From the NCBI RefSeq assembly GCF_019139675.1, contig NZ_CP077077.1, forward strand, positions 2,356,001 to 2,420,000: DNA of 64,000 bases, in the 5' to 3' direction. Source of the DNA: Pseudomonas maumuensis. GTDB taxonomy: Bacteria > Pseudomonadota > Gammaproteobacteria > Pseudomonadales > Pseudomonadaceae. This document shows, piece by piece, positions 19,896 to 30,292 of the stretch. Position numbers and translations under genes: made by a program. The notes below the pieces were generated by a model that saw only the letters and a list, made by a program, of their open reading frames with translations, was not told the DNA's origin and searched no databases. The number at the start of each line of letters is the position of its first letter. Position 1 is the stretch's first letter.

Positions 19896-20455
19896 CGTGG
19901 CGTGTTCGCCAGCATGTCGTCCAGCTCCTGTACCGCCTGGCTGTTGGCCTGCACGCCAATCAACTGGATGAACATGGCCTGGATGGTGGCGACCATCTTC
20001 GCCGCCGGCATCTTGCCTATCGACAGCATCTGGTTGCGCGCGCGGTTGTCGGGGGCGCAGACGAAGGCGAAGGTGCGCTGCAACCAGTAGTCCTTCGGTG
20101 CGACCCAGCCGTGGACGTTGGTTTTCACATCCCTCACGGCGCCGTCGAAGCGACGTATTGCCCGGGCGCTGTCCAGGCGGATCTGGCGCTGTTTGCATTT
20201 GACCTGCACCTCGTAGGCGGCGAGGGTCGGGAAGGCCGGGTCTTCGAACAGCTGCATGACCTGGGCCGATTGCACACCGTCGGGCTTCTGCAGGATGCCG
20301 GCGGCATCAGCGACGTACACCTCGTTGTGCAGGCGTTCGCCTTTGCCGTAGATGATCCAGTAGTCACCCGAGGCGGGTGCGGCCAGGGCCGGGGTGCTGC
20401 AGATGAGGGCCAGGATGGCCAGCCATTGGCAGAGGAATGGAAGTTTGCGACCCAT
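19892..20455 (-). CDS. Secreted/periplasmic protein, function unknown
   Basis: 187 aa. A Sec signal peptide ([20 protein letters not shown], cleavage after ALA near residue 25) is followed by a domain containing [15 protein letters not shown], two Cys (VKCKQR, FVCAPD) and a C-terminal helical part. AGGAAAGGACTCC precedes the start. It forms a two-gene operon with the lipoprotein downstream. A periplasmic location and a helper role for the lipoprotein are inferred; no named family recognised. Confidence 0.75.
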   Translation of the reverse strand: MGRKLPFLCQWLAILALICSTPALAAPASGDYWIIYGKGERLHNEVYVADAAGILQKPDGVQSAQVMQLFEDPAFPTLAAYEVQVKCKQRQIRLDSARAIRRFDGAVRDVKTNVHGWVAPKDYWLQRTFAFVCAPDNRARNQMLSIGKMPAAKMVATIQAMFIQLIGVQANSQAVQELDDMLANTPR

Positions 20456-20636
20456 GGAGTCCTTTCCTGGTTTTTGTAATTCAGGAGGACTATACGAGGC
20501 CTGGGGGATCAGGGTCGATTAGGGCGCTTGTGCTAATGGCCAGAGGCCTGTAGCACGTAGACTTACACGAAAAGTGAGTGGGGCCATGCTTCATCGCCAC
20601 TGCCCCAGGATGAAAATCTTATTCAGGGCGCGGGCA

Positions 20637-20909
20637 TTATAGGAGGCCGCAGCGCGTTAATGTTTTTTTGATTTCTGAACTCAATGCCTCTTGATCCAAT
20701 TCATAGTCTTTTTTGTCAGCATCGGATGTGTAGCGTTCGGCAAAATCGAATAGTTCATTTAGGCAGTCTTTGATTTCCTGGGAGTCCTGTGCCAGAAGAC
20801 CTGACGTTCCCTCTTGGTACCAGATTTCAAAAAACTGCGCCTCGAAGGTGTCTGCAGTGATTTCCGATCGGATGAACGACTTGGCCAAATCTATTAAGAC
20901 CATGCTCAT
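20637..20909 (-). CDS. Colicin-D-type immunity protein (orphan)
   Basis: 90 aa, acidic. From memory it resembles the colicin D immunity protein ImmD (87 aa): a MxxIDLAKxF start, then ELFxxAER, a DADxxxYE/DxD stretch and a helical C-terminus all line up. ImmD-type proteins neutralise the tRNA-Arg-cleaving toxin domain by mimicking tRNA charge. Start at MSMVLI (20909) or two codons later; the ribosome-binding site is weak. No toxin gene is adjacent, and base composition is more AT-rich than the neighbours, so it looks acquired. It may protect against bacteriocins of other strains. Similarity judged by eye. Confidence 0.65.
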   Translation of the reverse strand: MSMVLIDLAKSFIRSEITADTFEAQFFEIWYQEGTSGLLAQDSQEIKDCLNELFDFAERYTSDADKKDYELDQEALSSEIKKTLTRCGLL

Positions 20910-21325
20910 TTCAGTACGCCTGTGCTGATATAGGTTTCGTCTGCAAAGTGTATATGCCGCGGTAAATGCCTACGTCTGGAAAGCGCTTAAAGAAGCCTCG
21001 GAAATCTCACCCGTTCAGAGTGAAACTGCGTGTTCCGTAATGACGAAAAGGCGGTGCTGTGTTGGCCCTTCTTCGGGCCTGGGCGCAAGCGAGTCGTGAG
21101 CGTGGCGATCCGCTCGAAGGTTGAGATGTGCAGTCAGGGACGATGAGGGTAGTCAACGACTGAGCGCTGCTTGGCTGTCCGCTTTCTCTCGGTCGTTTCG
21201 ACGCGATGATTGTCGAAGCTTGCGGTCATGGCCAAGCATGGAAAAGATGCCAAGCGGGTTGCCAAATTCCTCGACGAGCTCAAGGGGCAGGGTGCTGCCC
21301 CTCTTCGATGAAGCCAATCGGCCTC
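20910..21325. other. Gene-poor spacer with possible coding remnants
   Basis: No complete gene is seen. Directly upstream of the immunity gene, a minus-strand frame closes at the TGA around 20926-20928 and reads RGFFKRFPDVGIYRGIYTLQ, interrupted by another TGA about 20 codons in. It could be the tail of a lost toxin gene. A plus-strand mini-ORF starting at the ATG near 21228 encodes MAKHGKDAKRVAKFLDELKG plus eight more residues. Neither is assigned a function. Confidence 0.35.
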
Positions 21326-22270
21326 TCAGTTCAAGGGTGTCAGCTCGCGTTCGAACGGCAGTACCGGCCCAGACCGTGAACAGGTAATCGCTGCAGCACG
21401 GATTGCGTAACTCAGTACTGCGTCGATCATTGTGCGATCGAGCGTTGCCAACGCTGCTGGGTTGTCCTTGCCCAGCCGCGACAGGCAGGCAAGCACCGCC
21501 GCCTGGAAAGTATCACCAGCACCCACTGTGTCGCTAACCGGCAACGAAGTATCCGCCGGCCGCTGCCATGACCCATGGGCGCAATGCACGCTGGCACCGT
21601 GAGCACCATGGGTGATGAACACCAGCCTGCAGCGTTCGTTCAACCAGCCTCGGGCCACGTCACGCGTCTCTCGACCTGGATAGAGGATGTCGATGTCTTC
21701 CTCACTGGCCTTGATCACATGCGCATGCCCGGCAAAGGCTTCCACCTGGCGCCGCCACAGCGCCACATCCGGCTGCGGATTGAGCCGCACATTCGGATCA
21801 AGGCTGATCAAGCGCCGGTCCCGCTCGCGCTCCACCAGCGCCATCAGCGTATCGGCCACGGGCTCCACCACAAGGGTGTAAGAGCCCACATGCAACCCCC
21901 GCACACGCTCATCCAGCTCGGGTAGATGCTCCAGTTTCACCTGCCGATCCGCACACCCTTCACCGCGAAACTGATACTGCGCCGAGCCATTGGCATCCAG
22001 CCCGACCATGGCCAGGGTGGTCGGCGCAGCGCTGGTCACCACATAGCGGCAGTCCACCCGTTCCTCTTCCAGCACCCGCCGCAATCGGGCACCGAGGTAG
22101 TCGCTGGACAACCCGCCGAACAACGCCGATTCCACGCCCAGCCGGCGCAGGCCGACGGCGACGTTGAACGGCGACCCGCCGGCAATCGCGGTAAACCCCA
22201 GCTCGCTGCTGCGGTTGCTGTTTTCCAGGCTGAAGACATCGAACAGGGCCTCGCCACACACCAGGTACAT
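21326..22270 (-). CDS. mtlZ: Fructokinase of the mannitol operon (PfkB family)
   Basis: 314 aa. A ribokinase/PfkB fold starting YLVCGEALFDVFS, with the N-terminal sugar-binding GG motif (AIAGGSPFNVAVGL) and the C-terminal signature DTVGAGDTF whose Asp is the catalytic base. It phosphorylates the fructose produced from mannitol by MtlD. GGAG lies six bases before the ATG. It is the last gene of the minus-strand mtl operon, 41 bp after mtlY, as in P. fluorescens. The assignment to fructose comes from operon position; the family also includes other sugar kinases. Confidence 0.92.
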   Translation of the reverse strand: MYLVCGEALFDVFSLENSNRSSELGFTAIAGGSPFNVAVGLRRLGVESALFGGLSSDYLGARLRRVLEEERVDCRYVVTSAAPTTLAMVGLDANGSAQYQFRGEGCADRQVKLEHLPELDERVRGLHVGSYTLVVEPVADTLMALVERERDRRLISLDPNVRLNPQPDVALWRRQVEAFAGHAHVIKASEEDIDILYPGRETRDVARGWLNERCRLVFITHGAHGASVHCAHGSWQRPADTSLPVSDTVGAGDTFQAAVLACLSRLGKDNPAALATLDRTMIDAVLSYAIRAAAITCSRSGPVLPFERELTPLN

Positions 22271-22311
22271 GCAGTTCTCCAAAACGAAAGACAAGGGAAG
22301 GATACCTGCGC

Positions 22312-23802
22312 TCAGCGCACAGGCAGTTGATCCCGGTAGCGTTGATAGGCGACCTCGTACTCGGCCTGTTGCGCCGGGCGGGGCAGGGTGCGGGTGCTTT
22401 CGTCGAGGGCGACGCAGCGGTGGCACAAGGTTTCGAGGCTGTCGCCCTGGCCCAGCTGGCGACCGAGGCTCCAGGCGGCCTGGATTGCGGCGCCGAGGGC
22501 GGCGGCTTCGGTTTGTTGGGGGCATACCACCGGCAGGCCGAGCAGGTCGGCCAGTACCTGCCGCCACAACGGGCTTTTCGCCGCGCCGCCGACCAGGCGG
22601 ATTTCGCTGCCTTGCAGGCCGCTGGCGCGCAGCAGATCGAGGCCGTAACGCAGGCTGAAGCAGGTGCCTTCGAGCACGGCGCGGCACAGGTTGGCGCGGG
22701 TCAGGTTGGCGCTGGTCATGCCGTGCAGGCTGGCGGTGGCTGCGGGCAGCGCGGGTACACGTTCGCCGTCGAAAAATGGCAGCATCAGCAGGCCGTCGGC
22801 GCCAACCGGAGCTTGGGCAGCGAGGGCGGTGAATTGGTCGAGGTCGAGTTCCAGGAGGTAGCGAACCAAGGTATTGGCGCTGGTCAGGTTCATGGTGCAG
22901 ATCAACGGCAACCAGCCGCCGCTGGAGGCGCAGAAAGTCGCCACTTCGCCCTGGGCGCTGACGTGGGGCTGGTCGGCATGGGCGGCCAGGGTGCCGGAGG
23001 TGCCGAGGCTCAGGGTGATCATGCCGGGGGCGATATTGCCGGTGCCGATGGCGCCGAGCATGTTGTCGCCGCCACCGCTGGCCACCCATGTCTGCGAGCT
23101 CAGGCCGAGCGTGCTGGCAGCTTGTTCGCGCAAGGAGCCGATGCAGTCGCCAGATTCGACCAGCTCAGGAAGCGCAGCCAAAAGACGCTCGCCCGGCTCG
23201 ATGTGCTGAAGCACATCAGGCGCCCAGGTCCGTCGGCGCACATCGTAGTAGCCGGTGCCGGAAGCATCGCCGGGCTCAGTGCAGACGCGACCGGTCAGCC
23301 AGTAATTCAGGTAGTCGTGGGGCAGCAGAATATGGGCGAGACGGGCGAACAGCTCAGGGTGATGGCGCTTGGTCCACAGTAACTTGGACACTGTATAGCC
23401 CGGTGCGATCACCAGCCCGAGGCGTTCGAGCGAGCCTTGGGCGCCACCCAGTGCATCTAGCAGAACCTCGTTCTCGGGCGCGCTCTCGGTGTCGCACCAG
23501 AGCTTGGCTGGGCGCAGCACCTGGCCCTGGGCGTCGAGCATTACCAGGCCGTGTTGCTGGCCGGACACCGCCAGTGCGCGAATGGCCCGGCCATCCACAC
23601 CGGCTTCGCGCAAGGCAGCGGACACCGCCGCACGCAGGGCTTGCAGCCAGTCGACCGGATCCTGCTCGCGCCGGCCATCCCGGCCTTGGGGCGGCGCATG
23701 GGCGGCGCTGCCCAGGCCCAGCACCTGGCCGCTGCTGGCGTCCAGCACCAGGGCCTTGGTGCCCTGGGTGCCGCAGTCGATGCCGAGGAACAGTCCGTCC
23801 AT
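22312..23802 (-). CDS. mtlY: Xylulokinase (FGGY family) of the mannitol/arabitol operon
   Basis: 496 aa. The N-terminal ATPase fold begins LFLGIDCGTQGTKALV. The catalytic Asp is expected in the region around REQDPVDW, and SGGGDNMLGAIG lies in the C-terminal half. FGGY kinases of this length phosphorylate D-xylulose, which MtlD forms from arabitol, so the operon handles several polyols. GGAGG precedes the ATG at 23802; an earlier in-frame start would overlap mtlD. Equivalent to xylB in other genomes. Confidence 0.92.
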   Translation of the reverse strand: MDGLFLGIDCGTQGTKALVLDASSGQVLGLGSAAHAPPQGRDGRREQDPVDWLQALRAAVSAALREAGVDGRAIRALAVSGQQHGLVMLDAQGQVLRPAKLWCDTESAPENEVLLDALGGAQGSLERLGLVIAPGYTVSKLLWTKRHHPELFARLAHILLPHDYLNYWLTGRVCTEPGDASGTGYYDVRRRTWAPDVLQHIEPGERLLAALPELVESGDCIGSLREQAASTLGLSSQTWVASGGGDNMLGAIGTGNIAPGMITLSLGTSGTLAAHADQPHVSAQGEVATFCASSGGWLPLICTMNLTSANTLVRYLLELDLDQFTALAAQAPVGADGLLMLPFFDGERVPALPAATASLHGMTSANLTRANLCRAVLEGTCFSLRYGLDLLRASGLQGSEIRLVGGAAKSPLWRQVLADLLGLPVVCPQQTEAAALGAAIQAAWSLGRQLGQGDSLETLCHRCVALDESTRTLPRPAQQAEYEVAYQRYRDQLPVR

Positions 23803-23818
23803 TTCGAAAGCCTCCGTG

Positions 23819-25294
23819 TCAGTCGCCGAGGACCTGGCGCAGGGTTTCACTCACGCCAACTTCGCGCAAGCTGTCGTAAAGGCGCTCGAAGGCGCTGACG
23901 AAAGCCTTGGACGCGGGGATCGTGCTGCCGAAGATCGTCTCGTCGCCGAGCACCCGGGTGGCCAGGCCGTCGCGCTGCGCCACCCGGGCCTGGCAGTCGG
24001 CGGCGCGGGGGTCGGGGATGTTGTAGCGCGTGCCCCGTTCATCCTCGCCGCGCAGGTACAAGGCCCAGGCGGCTACCACCAGGGCCACGCGCTCCACGGG
24101 CTTGCGGTCGGCGATCAGGCGGTTGGCGGTGGGCACGATGAACTTGGGGAATTTCGACGAGCCGTCGGAGCACACGCGCTCCAGCTGGTCGGCGATGGCG
24201 CGGTTGGCGAAACGCTCGGTGAGGCTGTGCTTGTAGCGCGTCAGGTCGATGCCCGGAACCGGGGCCAGTTGCGGGGTTACGTCCTGGTCCATGAAGGTAC
24301 GCATGTAGCGCTGCAGCAGCGGGTCGGCGAGGGTTTCGTGGACGAAGCGGTAGCCTTGCAGAAAGCCCAGGTAGGTGAGGGCCAGGTGGCTGCCGTTGAG
24401 CAGCTTGATCTTCATTTCTTCATAGGGCGTGACGTCGTCGGTGAACTGCACGCCGACCTGTTCCCAGGCCGGGCGGCCGGCGACGAACTTGTCTTCCACC
24501 ACCCATTGCAAAAACGGCTCGCACACCACCGGCCAGGAATCGTCGACGCCGTGGCGCTCGAGCAACTGCTGACGGTGGGCGGGGCTGGTCATCGGGGTGA
24601 TGCGGTCGACCATGGCATTGGGGAAGCTGACGTGGCCGTCGATCCAGCGGGCCAGGTCGTGGTTCTGCAGGTGGGCGAAGGCCAGCAGGGCCTTGCGGGC
24701 GACGTCGCCGTTGTGCGGGAGGTTGTCGCAGGACATCACGGTGAAGGGGCCGCTGCCGGCCTCGCGGCGGCGGCGCAGGGCTTCGCAGAGGAAGCCGAAC
24801 ACGCTCTGCGGGGCTTGCGGGTTGGCCAGGTCGTGCTGGATCTGCGGCAGGTCGGCGCGGAATTCGCCGGTGCTGTCGTCGATGCAGTAGCCGCCTTCGG
24901 TGATGGTCAGCGAGACGATGCGGATGCCGGGTTCGGCGAGCTTGGCCAGCAGCATTTCGGCGCCGTCCTCGGCCAGCAGCATGCCGTTGATCGCGGCGAT
25001 CACGCGGACCTGGGTGTCGGGCTGGTCGCCCAGTTCGAACAGGGTGTAGAGGTGGTCTTGCGCGGCCAGGGCATCGCGCATGGCGCGGTCTTCGCGGCGC
25101 AGGCCGGCGCCGCAGATTGCCCAGTCGAGGCCTTCGCCGAGGTTCATCAGGGCGTCGGTGTAAGCGGCCTGGTGGGCGCGGTGGAAGCCGCCGACGCCGA
25201 TATGCACGATGCCCTGGCGCAATTGGCTTGGGTCGTAGCTGGGGCGGGCGACGGTGGGGGGGAGGTGGTCTAGGTTGGGCTTGTTCAGTTTCAT
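23819..25294 (-). CDS. mtlD: Mannitol 2-dehydrogenase
   Basis: 491 aa, a long-chain polyol dehydrogenase that oxidises D-mannitol to fructose and D-arabitol to xylulose with NAD. A Rossmann motif (VHIGVGGFHRAHQ) lies near residue 50. The catalytic set Lys295-Asn300-His303 is in KIKLLNGSH, and these numbers match those I recall for the P. fluorescens enzyme. The start at 25294 (MKLNKPNLDHL) follows AAGGA; a frame extension upstream runs into the repeat region and is not coding. A large palindrome separates it from mtlK. Confidence 0.96.
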   Translation of the reverse strand: MKLNKPNLDHLPPTVARPSYDPSQLRQGIVHIGVGGFHRAHQAAYTDALMNLGEGLDWAICGAGLRREDRAMRDALAAQDHLYTLFELGDQPDTQVRVIAAINGMLLAEDGAEMLLAKLAEPGIRIVSLTITEGGYCIDDSTGEFRADLPQIQHDLANPQAPQSVFGFLCEALRRRREAGSGPFTVMSCDNLPHNGDVARKALLAFAHLQNHDLARWIDGHVSFPNAMVDRITPMTSPAHRQQLLERHGVDDSWPVVCEPFLQWVVEDKFVAGRPAWEQVGVQFTDDVTPYEEMKIKLLNGSHLALTYLGFLQGYRFVHETLADPLLQRYMRTFMDQDVTPQLAPVPGIDLTRYKHSLTERFANRAIADQLERVCSDGSSKFPKFIVPTANRLIADRKPVERVALVVAAWALYLRGEDERGTRYNIPDPRAADCQARVAQRDGLATRVLGDETIFGSTIPASKAFVSAFERLYDSLREVGVSETLRQVLGD

Positions 25295-25387
25295 GCTGGG
25301 GGCATTCCTTTCGAGGTCGTAGGCCGTTGAGGCTGTTGATCGCGTGATGGCGGCGAGGTGCTTGGCGGTAGTTTTGTAGCGCTCTCG

Positions 25388-25640
25388 AGATCGAGCGCCG
25401 CCCGCGCGGCGCATCGCTGGCAAGCCAGCTCCCACATTTGTTTCGGGCCAGTTACTTCTGGTCCATCTCCACTGTCCGCCTTGTTTGTACGACGCGGTTT
25501 CAGCATTGGCGCTGATGCCGCACCACCAGACTTGAGACATGCACCAAGGCGGACAGTGGAGACCTCACAGGATTGACTGGCCCGAAACAAATGTGGGAGC
25601 CGGCTTGCCGGCGATGCGCCGCGCGGGCGGCGCTCGATCT
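25388..25640. repeat. 253-bp nested inverted repeat (REP-type) inside the mtl operon
   Basis: The outer arms, 25388-25452 and 25576-25640, are 65 bp each and complementary except at two paired-repeat positions (CTGGCAAGCCAG against CCGGCAAGCCGG). A second pair inside (25466-25482 with 25546-25562) is 17 bp and perfect. The centre (about 25483-25545) has a short TCAGC/GCTGA hairpin. The arms contain the REP core GGCTCCCACA. It fills the gap between mtlK and mtlD, so it lies in the transcribed operon and could fold into a very stable RNA stem. Confidence 0.9.
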
Positions 25641-25671
25641 CATAGGCGCCACAACCCTCCCGCCGAACACC

Positions 25672-26784
<1,113 letters not shown>

Positions 26785-26847
26785 GGCTAGTCACCTCTGT
26801 GGTGGCCGGTTGATTGAATGAGGGGCTGTGGGGATCACTGGCTGGCA

Positions 26848-26895
26848 AAGGGGCCGCTTTGCGGCCCATCGCTGGCAAGCCAGCTCCCACAAGGG
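26848..26895. repeat. REP-type unit between mtlG and mtlK
   Basis: A GGGGCCGC/GCGGCCC hairpin is followed by GCTGGCAAGCCAGCTCCCAC, the same core as the other REP units of the window. It occupies most of the 126-bp gap between mtlG and mtlK. Confidence 0.8.
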
Positions 26896-26910
26896 AATTG
26901 CGAAGCCAGG

Positions 26911-27744
26911 TCATTTCACGGCACCGAAGGAGAGCCCGCGCACCAGCTGCTTCTGGCTGATCCAGCCAAAGATCAGGATCGGCGCGCAGGCCAGGGTCGA
27001 GACGGCCGAGAGCTTGGCCCAGAACAGTCCTTCGGGGCTCGAGTAGGAGGCCACCAGCGCGGTCAGCGGGGCGGCGGCGGACGAGGTCAGGTTGAGCGAC
27101 CAGAACGCCTCGTTCCAGCACAGGATCAACGACAGCAGTAGGGTCGAGGCCAGCCCGCCGCGGGCGATCGGCAGCAGCACGCGGACGATCTCCTGCCAGG
27201 TGCCGGCGCCGTCCAGGCGCGCGGCTTCGAGGATGTCCACGGGGATGTCCTTGAAGTAGGTGTACACCATCCACACCACGATCGGCAGGTTGATCAGGGT
27301 GTAGACGATGATCAGCGCCAGGCGCGAATCGAGCAGGCCGAACTGCTTGGCCAGCAGGTAGATCGGCATCAGCACGCCCACCGGCGGTAGCATCTTGGTC
27401 GACAGCATCCACAGCAGCGTGCGCTTGGTGTGGCGGGTTTCGAAGAAGGCCATCGAATACGCCGCTGGCACGGCGATGAGCATGCACAGCAGGGTCGCCG
27501 AGAAGGAGATCAGCACCGAGTTCCAGGCGTAGGCGAAGTAGTCGCTGCGCTCGTTGATGTGCAGATAGTTCTCCAGCGTCGGCGCGAAGATGAACTGCGG
27601 CGGCGTGGCGAAGGCGTCCAGCTCGGTCTTGAAGCTGGTCAGCAGCATCCAGAAAATCGGGAAGAAGATCACCAGGGCGATGGCCCAGCACAGCAGGCCG
27701 AGCAGGGCGTTCTTCAGGGTGCGGGTTTGCTTGAGTGTCAGCAT
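26911..27744 (-). CDS. mtlG: Mannitol/polyol ABC transporter permease
   Basis: 277 aa. Six membrane segments of the MalG type and the EAA coupling motif (EAARLDGAGTWQEIVRVLLP) that contacts the ATPase. Together with MtlF it forms the pore in the inner membrane for mannitol and related polyols delivered by MtlE. It starts ten bases after the mtlF stop. Confidence 0.94.
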   Translation of the reverse strand: MLTLKQTRTLKNALLGLLCWAIALVIFFPIFWMLLTSFKTELDAFATPPQFIFAPTLENYLHINERSDYFAYAWNSVLISFSATLLCMLIAVPAAYSMAFFETRHTKRTLLWMLSTKMLPPVGVLMPIYLLAKQFGLLDSRLALIIVYTLINLPIVVWMVYTYFKDIPVDILEAARLDGAGTWQEIVRVLLPIARGGLASTLLLSLILCWNEAFWSLNLTSSAAAPLTALVASYSSPEGLFWAKLSAVSTLACAPILIFGWISQKQLVRGLSFGAVK

Positions 27745-27754
27745 GGCGGGCTCC

Positions 27755-28678
27755 TCAGCTGCGCGCGGTGAGGTTCTTGCCGATCATGCGAACCAGCACG
27801 ATGGCGGCGATATTGGCGATCAGCACGGCGATCAGGCCACCGGCCGAGGCCATGCCGACGTCGAACTGCAGCAGCGCCTGGTTGTAGATCAGGTAGGCGA
27901 GGTTGGTGGACTCGTATCCGGGACCGCCGCTGGTGGTGGTGAAGATCTCGGCGAACACCGACAGCAGGAAGATGGTCTCGATCATCACCACCACGGCGAT
28001 GGGCCGCGCCAGGTGCGGCAGGGTCAGGTGCCAGAAGATCGCCAAGGGGCCTGCGCCATCCAGGCGCGCGGCTTCCTTCTGTTCCAGATCCTGCGACTGC
28101 ATGGCGGTCATCAGGATCAGGATGGCGAACGGCAGCCATTGCCAGGAGACGATCAGGATGATCGACAGCAGCGGGTAGTGCGCCAGCCAGTCCACCGGTT
28201 GCGCGCCGAACAGGCGCCACACGGCGGCGAGGATGCCCGACACCGGGTGGAAGATCAGGTTCTTCCACAGCAGCGCGCTGACCGTGGGCATGATGAAGAA
28301 CGGCGAGATCAGCAGCACCCGCACCACGCCGCGGCCCCAGAACTCGCCGGCCTCCAGCAGCGCGGCAATCAGCACGCCGAGCACCACGCTGATCGCCAGT
28401 ACACTGCCGACCAAGGTCAGGGTATTCAGGGCGCCGGGCATGAAGCCGGCGTCGGTGACGAAGAAGGCGAAGTTCTCCAGGCCCACGAACTGGTTTTCGC
28501 CGGGGTACAGCAGGTTGTAGCGGATCAGCGAGAAATACAGGGTCATGCCCAGGGGCACGATCATCCACAACAGCAGCAGCGCCACCGAAGGGCTGACCAG
28601 GAACCAGCCGGGGCCGACGCGGCGTTTGCCGGGGCGCGCGGTGGCGAGGCTCGGGGTGTCGAGGGCCGATGTGTTCAT
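27755..28678 (-). CDS. mtlF: Mannitol/polyol ABC transporter permease
   Basis: 307 aa. A MalF-type inner-membrane permease with a short cytoplasmic N-terminus (about 25 residues), then hydrophobic segments starting GWFLVSPSVALLLLWM and a coupling motif (KEAARLDGAGPLAIFWHLTLP). It is the partner of MtlG. mtlE lies 71 bp upstream. The start MNTSALDTPSL has GGAGTC six bases before it. Confidence 0.94.
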   Translation of the reverse strand: MNTSALDTPSLATARPGKRRVGPGWFLVSPSVALLLLWMIVPLGMTLYFSLIRYNLLYPGENQFVGLENFAFFVTDAGFMPGALNTLTLVGSVLAISVVLGVLIAALLEAGEFWGRGVVRVLLISPFFIMPTVSALLWKNLIFHPVSGILAAVWRLFGAQPVDWLAHYPLLSIILIVSWQWLPFAILILMTAMQSQDLEQKEAARLDGAGPLAIFWHLTLPHLARPIAVVVMIETIFLLSVFAEIFTTTSGGPGYESTNLAYLIYNQALLQFDVGMASAGGLIAVLIANIAAIVLVRMIGKNLTARS

Positions 28679-28749
28679 GGCGACTCCGTGTGCGGCAAAA
28701 AGGGGCGGTCACCGCGCCGGGGTTCGGCGCGGTCGGGGGGCGCTGCGGG

Positions 28750-30060
28750 TTACTTGGGGTAACCGGCGCGCTTCATCTCGCGTTCGGTGGATTGCTGGGC
28801 CGAGGCCAGCACCTGGTCCACTTTCATCTGCCCGGTGAGGGCGGCGGCGAACAGCTTGCCGACCTGGGTGCCGATGGCCTGGAACTCGGGGATGGTCACC
28901 AGCTGGATACCGACGTAGGGCACGGGCTTGAGGGTGGGGTGGTTGGGGTCGACGCGCTTGAGTGATTCGAGGGTGACCTTGGCGAATGGCGCGGCGGCCA
29001 GGTACGCGTCGTTGTAGGTCGAGGCGCGGGTGCCGGGCGGCACGTTGGCCACGCCTTCTTTCTCGGCCACCAGCTTGCCGTAGGCCTCGGAGGTGGCCCA
29101 GGTGGCGAACGTCCTGGCGGTGTCCTTGGATTTGGAACTGGTGGGGATTGCCAGCGCCCAGGAATACAGCCAGGTGGCGCCCTTGTCGGTGACTTCCTTG
29201 GGCGCGAAGGTGAAGCCGACCTGGTCGGCGACCTTGCTCTGGGTCTTGTCGGTGACGAACGAGCCGGCGACGCTGGCGTCGACCCACATCGCGCACTTGC
29301 CGCTGTTGAACAGCGCGAGGTTTTCGTTGAAGCCGTTGCTGGAGGCGCCGGGCGGGCCGTATTGCTTGAGGGTGTTCACATAGAAATTCAGCGCGTTCTT
29401 CCATTCGCTGCCGCTGAATTCGGGTTGCCATTGCTCATCGAACCAGCGTGCGCCGAAGGCATTGGCCACGGTGCCGATCAGCGCCATGTTCTCGCCCCAG
29501 CCGGCCTTGCCGCGCAGGCAGATGCCGTACTGGCCCTGATCGGGGTGGTTGAGCTTGGCGGCGAACTCGCCGAGCTGGGTCCACGTGGGTTGCTCGGGCA
29601 TGCTCAGCCCGGCTTGCTCGAACAGGTCCTTGCGGTAGTAGGTGATCGAGGCTTCGGCATAGAAGGGCAGGGCGTACAGCGTGCCGTTGGCCGACAGGCC
29701 GTTGCGTACCGAGGGAAACACGTCGTCGAGGTTGTAGTCGGCGGGCAGGTCGGTCATCGGCGCCAGCCAGCCCTTGGCACCCCACAGCGCGGCTTCGTAC
29801 ATGCCGATGGTCAGCACGTCGAACTGGCCGCCCTGGGTGGCGATATCGGTGGTCAGGCGCTGGCGCAGCACGTTCTCTTCAAGCACCACCCACTTGAGCT
29901 GGATGTCCGGGTGCTGCTGCTCGAACACCTTGGCCAGGCGTTGCATGCGGATCATGTCGTTGTTGTTGACCGTGGCGATGGTCAGGGTGTCGGCGGCCTG
30001 GGCATGCAGCGGCAGGCTAAGGCAGGCGGCGGCCAGGCAGGCCTTGATCGAGTCGTTCAT
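28750..30060 (-). CDS. mtlE: Mannitol/polyol ABC transporter substrate-binding protein
   Basis: 436 aa. A Sec signal peptide (CLAAACLSLPLHAQAA, cleavage near residue 22) is followed by a family-1 extracellular solute-binding fold (TLTIATVNNNDMIRM; aromatic ligand-binding residues such as WGAKGW). It captures mannitol, sorbitol or arabitol in the periplasm for MtlFGK. First structural gene of the operon. GGGAGTTCACTG lies before the ATG, and a REP pair sits between it and mtlR. Confidence 0.94.
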   Translation of the reverse strand: MNDSIKACLAAACLSLPLHAQAADTLTIATVNNNDMIRMQRLAKVFEQQHPDIQLKWVVLEENVLRQRLTTDIATQGGQFDVLTIGMYEAALWGAKGWLAPMTDLPADYNLDDVFPSVRNGLSANGTLYALPFYAEASITYYRKDLFEQAGLSMPEQPTWTQLGEFAAKLNHPDQGQYGICLRGKAGWGENMALIGTVANAFGARWFDEQWQPEFSGSEWKNALNFYVNTLKQYGPPGASSNGFNENLALFNSGKCAMWVDASVAGSFVTDKTQSKVADQVGFTFAPKEVTDKGATWLYSWALAIPTSSKSKDTARTFATWATSEAYGKLVAEKEGVANVPPGTRASTYNDAYLAAAPFAKVTLESLKRVDPNHPTLKPVPYVGIQLVTIPEFQAIGTQVGKLFAAALTGQMKVDQVLASAQQSTEREMKRAGYPK

Positions 30061-30173
30061 CAGTGAACTCCCTTATTGTTTTTGTATCGCTCGGCGCTGA
30101 TTACACCCGTGCAGGGCGATGACGACAAAGCCTCGCCTGCACCTTGGCTGATACTTTTTTGCAGTGCTTGAAC

Positions 30174-30292
30174 AGGGGCCGCTGCGCGCCCCATCGCCGG
30201 CAAGCCGGCTCCCACAGGGATGGCGCTGGCTTGAAGGCGCTGCGGTAGGGGTGGGAGCCGGCTTGCCGGCGATGGGCTGCAACGCAGCCCCA
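30174..30292. repeat. Inverted REP pair between mtlR and mtlE
   Basis: The left unit carries CATCGCCGGCAAGCCGGCTCCCAC. The right unit, about 45 bp away, carries the inverse (GTGGGAGCCGGCTTGCCGGCGATG). Each is bordered by its own GC hairpin (GGGGC...GCCCC; GGGCTGCAACGCAGCCC). It fills the mtlR-mtlE gap; the mtlE promoter should lie between the pair and mtlE. Confidence 0.88.

Noticed and set aside
18068..21325. A complete prophage or integrative element after tRNA-Pro.
   Set aside because: Only a broken integrase and small ORFs remain; no structural, replication or transfer genes and no second attachment site are visible.
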